Assembly: GCA_041398845.1 (NCBI GenBank)
Contig: JAWKTZ010000017.1
Location: 62,001 to 126,000, forward strand
Length of the DNA stretch: 64,000 bases
Source of the DNA: Fuerstiella sp041398845
Lineage (GTDB): Bacteria; Planctomycetota; Planctomycetia; Planctomycetales; Planctomycetaceae
Direction of reading: 5' to 3'
Position 1 is the first letter of the stretch; each line of letters begins with the position of its first letter. This document shows, piece by piece, positions 17,189-24,847 of the stretch. The position numbers and the translations under genes are program-made. The notes under the pieces were generated by a model. It saw only the letters and a program-made list of their open reading frames with translations, was not told the DNA's origin and ran no database searches.

Positions 17189-17246
17189 CCGGAATCGCGG
17201 GACTTCGGGTGCATGCTGACAGGCGTCCGAAGTCCCGCGATTCCGG
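17189..17246. repeat. Perfect 20-bp inverted repeat
   Basis: The arms at 17189-17208 and 17227-17246 are perfect reverse complements over 20 bp, with an 18-nt loop. The left arm begins at the third base of the stop codon's next triplet, directly after the FHA gene, and the right arm ends 43 bp before the kinase start at 17290. There is no T-run. It could limit read-through into the kinase gene or be a REP-like element; a related core is found at 46283-46304. Confidence 0.8.
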
Positions 17247-17289
17247 CCACGAGGTTGGTGGCAGAAATCAAACGGGCCAGGTTGAAATT

Positions 17290-19302
17290 ATGAAATTCAC
17301 CTTCGCACCAGAAGCACGTCCACTTGATGGCTACACCATCAAACGTGCCATCCATCGCGGTGGATTCGGCGAAGTGTATTATGCGCTCAGTGACGCAGGC
17401 AAAGAGGTCGCTCTGAAACTGCTCAACAACAACCTGGATGTCGAACTGCGCGGTGTGACTCAGTGCCTGAATCTGAAACATCCCAACCTGGTCACCATTT
17501 TTGACATCCGCCAGGATTCCGAAAAAGACCACTGGGTGGTCATGGAGTATGTCAACGGTCGAGGTCTCTACGAAGCACTGCAGGATCATCCGAGTGGTAT
17601 GCCGGTGAATGAAGTGCTGATGTGGCTGCATGGCATCACGGCCGGACTGACGTTTCTGCACGATCGGGGAATCGTGCATCGCGATCTGAAACCTGCCAAC
17701 GTCTTTCGCGACCAGACGGCAGTAAAGATCGGCGACGTGGGGCTGTCGAAATACATCTCAGAAAGTCGCCGCAGTGCTCAGACTCAAAGCGTCGGCACCG
17801 TCTATTATATGGCCCCTGAAGTCGCTCGCGGTCGATATGGGCACGAAGTCGACGTGTATGCACTGGGAGTCATGCTGTACGAAATGATCACCGGCACCGT
17901 GCCGTTTGATGGTCAGACCACAGCAGAAATTCTGATGAAACACCTGACGGCCGAACCGGATGTCAGCGTGCTTCCGGCCGAACTGCGACCTGTGATTCTG
18001 GGAGCACTGGAAAAAGATCCCGACAAGCGAACACGGTCCGTTGAGGACGTCGAGCGCGGATTTCGTCGAGCTGTCAGCGCAGCAAACGGCGATGCGCCGA
18101 TTCCGCGAATCGCGTCCGATCAGGCAGCCTCCGCACGTCACTCGGTGCTGCCACAGCGGCCGACAGAAACGACTCATGTCGCCGGATTCGGCGTTGAGAC
18201 CCGTCTTGAGCCGGAGTCGCAGCGGCCGGCTTCCGGCATCTCTACGGTCGCTTCACTCTGGAATTCTCTGCCAGCTCCACTGCAGTGGGTGATTGGTGGA
18301 GCCGTCGCGCTGCTGGTGATTCAGTCCGGCATGCTGCGGACTGTGGCGTTTGGAGGCATGATTGGCGGTGCCGCCTATCTGGGATACCAATTGCTGACCG
18401 TCCTTGTCGGCGAAAGTCAGTCCAGAACCAGCGACGCAACGTCATCTCAACCCACCGCTTCAGCCGTGCGAACACAGCCCCCGCTGGACGGTCGGACAGT
18501 CCAGCCATCCTCAGCACCACGACGGCCGGATGCGAAAACGAATGGCAGGTCTCCGCGAGTGTATACTCCGGCGACATTGCGAACGATGTCCATTCGTCAG
18601 CGAACCACCGACATCTCCACATCGATATCTGTCTCACTGGCCGCCACGGCTGTGGTCACTCTGGCCGTATTTCTGACAACCGACCTGCTGCAGAATGCAG
18701 CTCAGGCCGTCTATTTCGGCACCGTGACCATGCTGGCGTCGTGCAGCCTGATTGTGCCGTCAAAGCTGTGGGAAGGCCGCAGCGGAGATTCCTTCACGCG
18801 CCGCCTGTGCCTTGGCGGTCTGGGACTGGGTGTCGGTTTCGTGGCGGCTGTGCTGCCAAAGTATCTGCTGATCCAGTCTGAAGCCCTGTTTCGCGGTGCC
18901 TCCACCGGGCGGGAAGTTCTTGTCGGCCGAGTCATTCTGGCAGACGGCTCGGGCATTCCGACAGTGGCGTGTTTTATGGTGTTCTTTGCCGCGTTGTTTG
19001 CCATTCGTCGCTGGTGGTGGCAGGTCGACAGTTTTCGCCGGTCACGCTTTCGAGTGTCCAGCGCGCTGTTTACGCTGCTGATGGGTGTGATTGTGGCCAG
19101 TCTGCTCCAGCAGTATTCGTTTCCTGATTCACTGGGAGCCACCTGGGCGCTGGCGATCTCGGCCGTTGTCCAGTTAAGTTCCGGCTGGACACCGGCAGAA
19201 GATCGAACTCTGCGCCCCGCCGCGACCGGCCCACTGCCGTCAACCGGTCAAACGTCGCCCGGACTGGTCAATCGCGACGCTGCCACTCTGAATCGAGCTT
19301 AA
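17290..19302 (+). CDS. Membrane-bound Ser/Thr protein kinase
   Basis: A 670-residue Hanks-type kinase. The start is set at ATG 17290, because the frame upstream overlaps the 20-bp inverted repeat. The kinase domain spans about residues 14-275: IHRGGFGEVYYA glycine loop, VALK lysine, and VHRDLKPANVF with H130, R131 and D132. The DFG position reads DVG (D149-G151); the metal-binding aspartate is kept. A linker of about 80 residues is followed by a C-terminal half with at least six hydrophobic segments. The kinase should therefore face the cytoplasm with a polytopic membrane anchor. The neighbours are an FHA protein upstream and a two-ended membrane protein downstream, so the three may form a signalling unit. 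Confidence 0.88.
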   Translation: MKFTFAPEARPLDGYTIKRAIHRGGFGEVYYALSDAGKEVALKLLNNNLDVELRGVTQCLNLKHPNLVTIFDIRQDSEKDHWVVMEYVNGRGLYEALQDHPSGMPVNEVLMWLHGITAGLTFLHDRGIVHRDLKPANVFRDQTAVKIGDVGLSKYISESRRSAQTQSVGTVYYMAPEVARGRYGHEVDVYALGVMLYEMITGTVPFDGQTTAEILMKHLTAEPDVSVLPAELRPVILGALEKDPDKRTRSVEDVERGFRRAVSAANGDAPIPRIASDQAASARHSVLPQRPTETTHVAGFGVETRLEPESQRPASGISTVASLWNSLPAPLQWVIGGAVALLVIQSGMLRTVAFGGMIGGAAYLGYQLLTVLVGESQSRTSDATSSQPTASAVRTQPPLDGRTVQPSSAPRRPDAKTNGRSPRVYTPATLRTMSIRQRTTDISTSISVSLAATAVVTLAVFLTTDLLQNAAQAVYFGTVTMLASCSLIVPSKLWEGRSGDSFTRRLCLGGLGLGVGFVAAVLPKYLLIQSEALFRGASTGREVLVGRVILADGSGIPTVACFMVFFAALFAIRRWWWQVDSFRRSRFRVSSALFTLLMGVIVASLLQQYSFPDSLGATWALAISAVVQLSSGWTPAEDRTLRPAATGPLPSTGQTSPGLVNRDAATLNRA

Positions 19303-19315
19303 GGTCGCCGAAACA

Positions 19316-20557
19316 ATGCACATTCTTCTCAGCATCGTTGCCGTGATCTTTTTCGTCCGGCTGTTGAAGCCGCTGGTGCGACAGAATGGTCGTCAACGGT
19401 GCCAACGTGCTCTGCGCATCGTCGCCGTTGGATTGGGTGCGTTGTTTCTGTTCAGCAGTCACGCTGAAAGGCCATCACAGCGAAGTCTGGCGGATGACCG
19501 GGCGGCAGATACAGCCGACGTAACGGGTACCAACGCGGTGACTGAAGATGATGATCACGCGTCGGCGTCGCTGCATTCGGTTTCGACAGAACGATTTGGC
19601 GAAACGGTCGTCCTGTTTGTCACCGATCAGAATCTGCGGAAGCTTCCGGGAACTGATGATGCTGAAGCCCTGACGGGACTGACCGGGCTTCAGCAAGCCT
19701 ACGCCATGATTCCATTGCCTGTGGCCGGACCTTCGGCGTTGCCCAAAGCGATGCAGGAAGCTTTGAGCCCTGCCGGCATCCGAATTCTACAGACCGCCCT
19801 GATGCAGATCATCGCGCTGAGTAATCCAGGTAATTCGAAATTGACGGAGATTGTTCGTTCAGCGGAACAGGACGCAGTCAGTGATGGCACAACGTCGCTG
19901 GCCGAAGCAGACGGCTCAGCCGACACGCTGAAAGCAGAATCGACTCCGGATCTGGCGCACTGGGTCAACGATCCCGGTATTGGACAGACGGTCGTGAAGT
20001 CGGACTTTCTGGAAGCCACGATCGCTCCCGAGGATGCGTTGCGCGACCCGATCCTGCAGGCTTTGAAGGCCAGGATTACGCGTCTGGCTCAACAACAGTT
20101 CGGAGCAGATTTGAATTGGGAACAACTGGTGAATGTGACTCTCACTGATCAGGCTGTGCGCCGGTGCATCGTCACGACGGACGCCCGAACTCAGGTGATT
20201 GAAACTCGGGACGGCTCGCACCCGATGCGGCAGACATATGCCCTGGTGGAGATCCCTGAGACCGTGGAGCAGCAGGTGTTGCATGGCATTGAAACAGCTT
20301 TGCGGGAAAACCGACTGGTGACGCTGTGCCTGACCGTCGGCTTCTTGTGGCTGGCCGTGGTCTTGTTCAGTGCTGCCTGCCGAGCCACTCAGCAGGGCAC
20401 GCTGTTGCGAAAACTGGCCACATTCCCGGCTATGGCCTTTCTGATTGTGCCGTGTCTGCTGACGTGCGCAATGCTGATCAACGCAATGATTTCCGGTCAA
20501 ACCGTTCCCTATCGCTCTGACGGTGCTCGAGTCACCTGCGTCGTTGATCGCAACTGA
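19316..20557 (+). CDS. Membrane protein of unknown function next to kinase
   Basis: A 413-residue protein. The N-terminus (MHILLSIVAVIFFVRLLKPL) and a second hydrophobic stretch near residue 35-45 anchor it, and two further hydrophobic segments lie near the C-terminus (about 335-355 and 370-392). The 280-residue middle is soluble, with alternating helices and no motif that I recognise. With both ends in the membrane, the middle domain is probably periplasmic or cytoplasmic as a loop. It starts 13 bp after the kinase stop codon, so the two are co-transcribed; it might be the kinase's partner or target. Confidence 0.75.
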   Translation: MHILLSIVAVIFFVRLLKPLVRQNGRQRCQRALRIVAVGLGALFLFSSHAERPSQRSLADDRAADTADVTGTNAVTEDDDHASASLHSVSTERFGETVVLFVTDQNLRKLPGTDDAEALTGLTGLQQAYAMIPLPVAGPSALPKAMQEALSPAGIRILQTALMQIIALSNPGNSKLTEIVRSAEQDAVSDGTTSLAEADGSADTLKAESTPDLAHWVNDPGIGQTVVKSDFLEATIAPEDALRDPILQALKARITRLAQQQFGADLNWEQLVNVTLTDQAVRRCIVTTDARTQVIETRDGSHPMRQTYALVEIPETVEQQVLHGIETALRENRLVTLCLTVGFLWLAVVLFSAACRATQQGTLLRKLATFPAMAFLIVPCLLTCAMLINAMISGQTVPYRSDGARVTCVVDRN

Positions 20558-20567
20558 TCGGGCGAAC

Positions 20568-20589
20568 CGGCGTGTCTCCGGACACGCCG
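20568..20589. terminator. Compact GC-rich hairpin
   Basis: A 9-bp perfect stem (CGGCGTGTC at 20568-20576 with GACACGCCG at 20581-20589) with a 4-nt loop lies 11 bp after the stop codon of the membrane protein gene. No T-run follows. It is probably a transcript-end structure of the FHA/kinase operon. Confidence 0.5.
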
Positions 20590-20758
20590 CACAGGTGATG
20601 AAAACGGTTCTCATCGTCCAGAAACACAGCCCGACGTTGGAAAACAGGCGAGCAGTTGTTATGCTGCCGGGTTGAGTCTCAGGAGGCTTCCTGCGCGTCT
20701 GAAAACGCTGCCCGCCGCGACCTCCGCCATCCCGATTTCGACGGAAACACCAGCAAAA

Positions 20759-21262
20759 ATGGCAAAGAGCCGACTTAGTATGCGTCGCGAAGTCGAAGCC
20801 GCCGAGGCTTCCGAGAGCGCGACTTCCAAGACGAAGAAGAAAACGGTCAAGAAGAAGGCCGTCAAGAAAAAGGCCACCACCACTCGCACCCGCAAGAAAA
20901 AGGCCGACATGCCGGCTCGACGGCGTCTTGTGTGGGTTGTCTACAGCAGCACAATGCGCGAAGAAGGTCGCTTTCTTTACCATGAACGGAATCTGGCGGA
21001 AGAAAAGCTGAACTCCTTACTGGCGAAAGGCAAACGCCGCTACTTCATTCAGCCCATCAAAGAGCCTCTGGATTCCGAAGGCAATCCTCTGGTCTCCGAA
21101 GGCGAAGACAAGCTCCGAAAAGGTGCCCTTCCGGACGACGACGATGACACCACAACGGAATCCCCGGATCTGGATGCTGATGTCGATGACGACCTGCCCG
21201 ACGTGGATGTCGACGCCGACGCCGATGTGGATGTCGACGACGATGTGGTCGTTGATGACTGA
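20759..21262 (+). CDS. Lysine-rich, acidic-tailed protein (planctomycete type)
   Basis: A 167-residue protein starting at ATG 20759; the open frame extends 29 codons upstream but that part looks non-coding. Residues about 20-50 are a run of Lys/Thr/Ala blocks like histone H1 or bacterial Hc1 tails. A central conserved block (about 55-115) contains RRRLVWVVYSSTMREEGRF and KRRYFIQPI. The last 50 residues are almost entirely Asp with Val and Ala, encoded by gat/gac-gtc repeats. A basic arm plus an acidic tail suggests nucleic-acid binding or chaperoning, but this is inference from composition. It is 87 bp upstream of the ECF sigma gene on the same strand. Confidence 0.78.
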   Translation: MAKSRLSMRREVEAAEASESATSKTKKKTVKKKAVKKKATTTRTRKKKADMPARRRLVWVVYSSTMREEGRFLYHERNLAEEKLNSLLAKGKRRYFIQPIKEPLDSEGNPLVSEGEDKLRKGALPDDDDDTTTESPDLDADVDDDLPDVDVDADADVDVDDDVVVDD

Positions 21263-21348
21263 AACGCAGGCCGGTCCATCGTGACCGGTACCGAAGATGG
21301 TCCATTCATTCCCTGACAACGCGGCACGGTTTCGACCAGGAGAGCGAT

Positions 21349-21951
21349 GTGAATGACGATACCGAACAGTCGTTCAGAGACGTGAGGTTTCGGGAACTGC
21401 TGCTGGCGGTCGAACAGGGAGAGCCCGGTGCGGCGGCGGCCATCGTGGACGAATTTGGTCCGTCCATTATGCGGGCCGTCAGAAGACGCATGAATCGACG
21501 GATTCGCGACTGCTTCGATTCCGAAGACTTTGCTCAGGCCGTCTGGGCGTCGTTTTTCGGGCATCTGTCGGTTGTTCAGAGGATCAGCAGCGCCAGCGAT
21601 CTGGCGGGTTTTCTGGGAAGAATGGCGTCAAACAAAGTGATTGACGCAGGACGCCGTTCACACGTTCGTTCAGAGCAGAATTCCTCTGAAGGAGAGATCT
21701 CCAGCGCCGCCACAGACAACCGGCGCCAATTATCTCAGCCTACTCCCAGTCAGTTTGCGATGGCCAACGAACAATGGGACCGGCTGGCGGGAAGTGATGA
21801 GTCCCGACACACGCAGCTCCTGAAGCTGCGTCGTTCAGGAGCAACTCATGCCGAAATCGCGCAGGCAATGGGTGTGTCAGAACGCCACGTGCGGCGAATC
21901 CTGTCGCGACTTTCCCGTCAGCATCTGAGTGACACCGATTCCACGGCTTAG
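21349..21951 (+). CDS. ECF-subfamily RNA polymerase sigma factor
   Basis: A 200-residue sigma-70-like factor that should direct RNA polymerase to a specific promoter set. It starts with GTG at 21349, with AGGAG at 21338-21342 six bases away; the neighbouring ATG at 21347 is followed at once by TGA. Region 2 includes FDSEDFAQAVWASFFGHL, and the C-terminus has a region 4 helix-turn-helix, SGATHAEIAQAMGVSERHVR. The type, with an N-terminal EQGEPGAAAAIVDEFGPSI helix, is common in planctomycetes. No anti-sigma gene is adjacent; the partner may be a kinase elsewhere. Confidence 0.88.
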   Translation: MNDDTEQSFRDVRFRELLLAVEQGEPGAAAAIVDEFGPSIMRAVRRRMNRRIRDCFDSEDFAQAVWASFFGHLSVVQRISSASDLAGFLGRMASNKVIDAGRRSHVRSEQNSSEGEISSAATDNRRQLSQPTPSQFAMANEQWDRLAGSDESRHTQLLKLRRSGATHAEIAQAMGVSERHVRRILSRLSRQHLSDTDSTA

Positions 21952-21962
21952 TCTGAATGCCC

Positions 21963-21993
21963 GCGAACGCGTTCGCTCAGCAAACGCGTTCGC
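21963..21993. terminator. GC-rich hairpin between convergent genes
   Basis: An 11-bp perfect stem (GCGAACGCGTT at 21963-21973 with AACGCGTTCGC at 21983-21993) with a 9-nt loop lies between the ECF sigma stop at 21951 and the peroxidase stop at 22030. Both genes read toward it, so it may stop both transcripts. No T-run is present. Confidence 0.5.
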
Positions 21994-22029
21994 ATAACAG
22001 GTTCGGAAACCTGCGTGCGGCATTGATTG

Positions 22030-23250
22030 TCACTGCGGCAGGCGACCGGAAGCGACGTGTGGAAAACTGCCGGTGACCGATCGCATGAACTCAACCAGAT
22101 CCATCTTTTCCTGAGGCGTCAGTTTCAATGGCGACATTTTGTCGCTGAGCCACGGATTCGGAGTTCCCCCTTTGTTGTAGTGCTCGACGACGGCTTCCAG
22201 AGTGTTCAGGCTGCCGTCATGCATATAGGGAGCGGACAACGCTACGTTTCGAATGGTCGGTGTCTTAAACGCCCCTTTGTCCTTTTCGACTTTGGTCACT
22301 GCGTACCGACCGAGATCCGGATTGTCCTGATCCATCCCGATCCCCAGATTGTGATACTGCTCGTCTGAGAGGTTGGCTCCGACATGGCAGTTGCTGCACC
22401 CCACCTTCTTGCTGAAAAACAGTTCCTGACCGCGGATGGCGCTTTCAGACATCGGGTTCTCGGCAACGGCCTGTTTCATGGCTTCGTAGGTCTCATAGAC
22501 TTCCGGAGCATCTTCTTTGAGTTCCGCCAGATCCTCCGGCTCCATGTCTGCGAATCGCTTGTAGCTCTCGCGATAGTCAAACGGAGTCGGTCCGGTCACG
22601 AGGGCTCGTTCAAAGGTCGCAATGGCTTTTCCGACATTCTCAATGGTCAGACCGGAGTCCGGGAAGATCTTTTCGAACTGCAGCTTGTATCCGGGGATCG
22701 CCTTCAGCGTTCCCACGCAGGTTTCATGAGTATTGGCCATTTCAATCGGATTGGCGATGGGACCGACAGCCTGATCCTCCAGCGACGCCGCTCGGCCGTC
22801 CCAGAACTGCTTGTCACTCAGAATACGGTTGTAGCTGGATGGAGAATTGCGGCCGCCTTCCTGTCCATCCACACCAATGCCAAACGGTGTGTGTCGAGCA
22901 AAGCCTTCCTGAGGATGATGACAGGAGGCACAACTGATCGTTCCGTCGGAAGACAAACGCGGATCGAAGTAAAGCTGGCGACCGAGTTCAATTTTCGCCA
23001 GAGTCATCGGGTTGGCATCGAGACCCTTCATCTGGCTCGCTCCGAGACTCAGGCCCAGTGGCAGTTTCACCTCCAGCGGTGTGTGATTGCCGGCGTCGTT
23101 CAGCCAGGCGTTCAGTTCGTCCATCTGCAGAGGACCGCTGCCTGGAATCCCGCTGGTCACGGAGTCAACGCCCAGGGTCACCGAGTCGGCGGCAACCGCC
23201 AGCGAAGTAGCTGTCAGACTAATGCAGAGAATACAGACAAGGCGCTTCAT
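22030..23250 (-). CDS. Di-haem cytochrome-c peroxidase (MauG/CCP family)
   Basis: A 406-residue exported enzyme that reduces hydrogen peroxide with electrons from cytochrome c in the periplasm. The start at ATG 23250 gives a clear signal peptide, MKRLVCILCISLTATSLAVA, whereas the longer frame does not. Two haem sites are visible: C107-x-x-C110-H111 (CASCHH) and C285-x-x-C288-H289 (CSNCHV), and the C-terminal part has the KTPTIRNVALSAPYMHDG motif of the family. The stretch between the haem domains (about 225-270) has an extra acidic, Glu-rich insert. The gene is preceded by 172 bp that separate it from another leftward gene. Confidence 0.92.
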   Translation of the reverse strand: MKRLVCILCISLTATSLAVAADSVTLGVDSVTSGIPGSGPLQMDELNAWLNDAGNHTPLEVKLPLGLSLGASQMKGLDANPMTLAKIELGRQLYFDPRLSSDGTISCASCHHPQEGFARHTPFGIGVDGQEGGRNSPSSYNRILSDKQFWDGRAASLEDQAVGPIANPIEMANTHETCVGTLKAIPGYKLQFEKIFPDSGLTIENVGKAIATFERALVTGPTPFDYRESYKRFADMEPEDLAELKEDAPEVYETYEAMKQAVAENPMSESAIRGQELFFSKKVGCSNCHVGANLSDEQYHNLGIGMDQDNPDLGRYAVTKVEKDKGAFKTPTIRNVALSAPYMHDGSLNTLEAVVEHYNKGGTPNPWLSDKMSPLKLTPQEKMDLVEFMRSVTGSFPHVASGRLPQ

Positions 23251-23422
23251 TAGGGTGGACTCCGGAAACAGTGATGTGGCTAAAGCAGCCCGGTATTTTA
23301 GACTGGAACTGCGCAGTGTCCAGGCAAGCCAACGCTGTTCCGGAATACGGTGCGTATCCGGAAAGCGGGTCACATTCAGACGCCGCAGGAATGATCGCCA
23401 CCGTTCTGCCGAGCACTTCGAA

Positions 23423-24562
23423 TTACGCAGTCATGGAATCGAACATGACCCATCGAAATGTGACAAGCACGCACACCAGGCACATCCACCAAACCGCTGC
23501 CTGCCCGTTCTTTCGACTTCGGATGGCATACAGAATGCCGCAGCCCAGCAGAGTGGCAGAGACTTTGAACGCTGCCAGTTTGAATGGCGAGTCGATAAAG
23601 CCGGCGGCAACGGGATTCAGTTCCTTCATCAAACCTGCCTGCCCGGCCAGAATCGTCCAGACAAGATCCACCACGGACATTCCGAGCATCAGCAGCAGTG
23701 CAACTTCGGCGCATCGCACCGATTCCGGCGAACACTGATCTCCCTGATCGGTCACCATGCTGCGTCCGGTCCAGCGCAGCATGTGTCCCATGGCAATGAC
23801 GCCCAGCAGCATTCCCGCCAGCGTGAGCGGATACGAAAACTGATCCAGGCGGACGAGTGCTCGAGTATGAGCCAATGACGCTTCTTCCACTGCCAGCACC
23901 TCATCAATTCGCGTCTGCATCACAGCCTGCAGGGACGGTGAACCGTTGAATGTCAGGAGCCAGTTTCGATAGACGTCCGCTTCGGCCGGAAATGACATCG
24001 AATCCAGAACCGCCTGAACCTGTTTTTCAGACGGCGGGGAGGCCAGCAATGCCTCGTACAGTGAAACCACGGTGGACGCTGCAGAAAACTCTCGCCAGGG
24101 ACTTTCGGAAAATGCGACAACAACGGCGTCAACCTCAAGTCTGCTCAGGAGGTCGCGTGCTACGCGGACGGTGAACGGGCGTCGTTCTCGTCCGCCGCGA
24201 CGTTGGTTACCTCGACGACTGCGGCCGTACAGTCCATCAATCTCACCCATCGGATCCACTGCATCATCGTATTCTTCCAACGCCGTTGACCATTCCCAGG
24301 GAAAGGCCAATCCATTGATGGACACCGAATTGGCCGTAGCGGAAACGCGATACGGAGCCTCAACGTAATTTCCTTCCAGGAAGACCCGACCGGTCTCAAC
24401 CGTTCCGAAAAACAGTTCGGTCGCCGCTTCGTCCGGAGTGGCCGCCGACAAGTGCTCCTGAGCCCGCAGACCGGAATTCACGGTGGAGAAACACAGCACC
24501 AGAGGCAGAGCAGCATGGCAGCCGATTCGAAGCAGCGGAAGTCGGGCAGAAATGGCGATCAT
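23423..24562 (-). CDS. Membrane protein with C-terminal DUF5658-like region
   Basis: A 379-residue protein starting at ATG 24562. The N-terminal 35 residues form a signal peptide or anchor. A soluble region (about 35-235) has an Arg/Gly-rich patch, RSRRGNQRRGGRERR, and no recognisable enzyme motif. The C-terminal 140 residues carry four hydrophobic segments; the core VDLVWTILAGQAG followed by MKELNPVAAGF resembles the DUF5658 pattern (Asp-x-x-x-T ... ELNP). Function is unknown. It is transcribed in the same direction as the peroxidase gene downstream. Confidence 0.7.
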   Translation of the reverse strand: MIAISARLPLLRIGCHAALPLVLCFSTVNSGLRAQEHLSAATPDEAATELFFGTVETGRVFLEGNYVEAPYRVSATANSVSINGLAFPWEWSTALEEYDDAVDPMGEIDGLYGRSRRGNQRRGGRERRPFTVRVARDLLSRLEVDAVVVAFSESPWREFSAASTVVSLYEALLASPPSEKQVQAVLDSMSFPAEADVYRNWLLTFNGSPSLQAVMQTRIDEVLAVEEASLAHTRALVRLDQFSYPLTLAGMLLGVIAMGHMLRWTGRSMVTDQGDQCSPESVRCAEVALLLMLGMSVVDLVWTILAGQAGLMKELNPVAAGFIDSPFKLAAFKVSATLLGCGILYAIRSRKNGQAAVWWMCLVCVLVTFRWVMFDSMTA

Positions 24563-24847
24563 TTTCAGAATCCTGCAATGACTTTGTGTCAGTACCATGG
24601 TTCAGCGAAGATCAAGGTGGCATCCCGTTTATCCAACGGGCAATGTCTGAGCTAAACCACGGTTTCTCGTGGAAGTGTCGGAAATTCCCGGTGTCATTAA
24701 CTTTCCTTCCGAAATTCCTCTCGCAGACATTTGCCGGCATCGGTATACACCGCAGCGAAACTGGCCCAGGATTCCTCCTGCGGAAACCCCGAAACACTTC
24801 GGGCCGATGGTTTCACTTCGTTTCCTTTGAAATCTTCATTCGAACAC

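Noticed and set aside
19916..20983. A 355-codon open frame on the minus strand
   Set aside because: It overlaps two plus-strand genes and the gap between them, and its predicted protein is low in complexity where it opposes the Lys-rich gene.
21130..21262. Repetitive GAT/GTC/GAC tract as a possible DNA repeat
   Set aside because: It is the coding sequence of the Asp/Val-rich tail of the gene at 20759, with variable codons, so it reflects protein composition.
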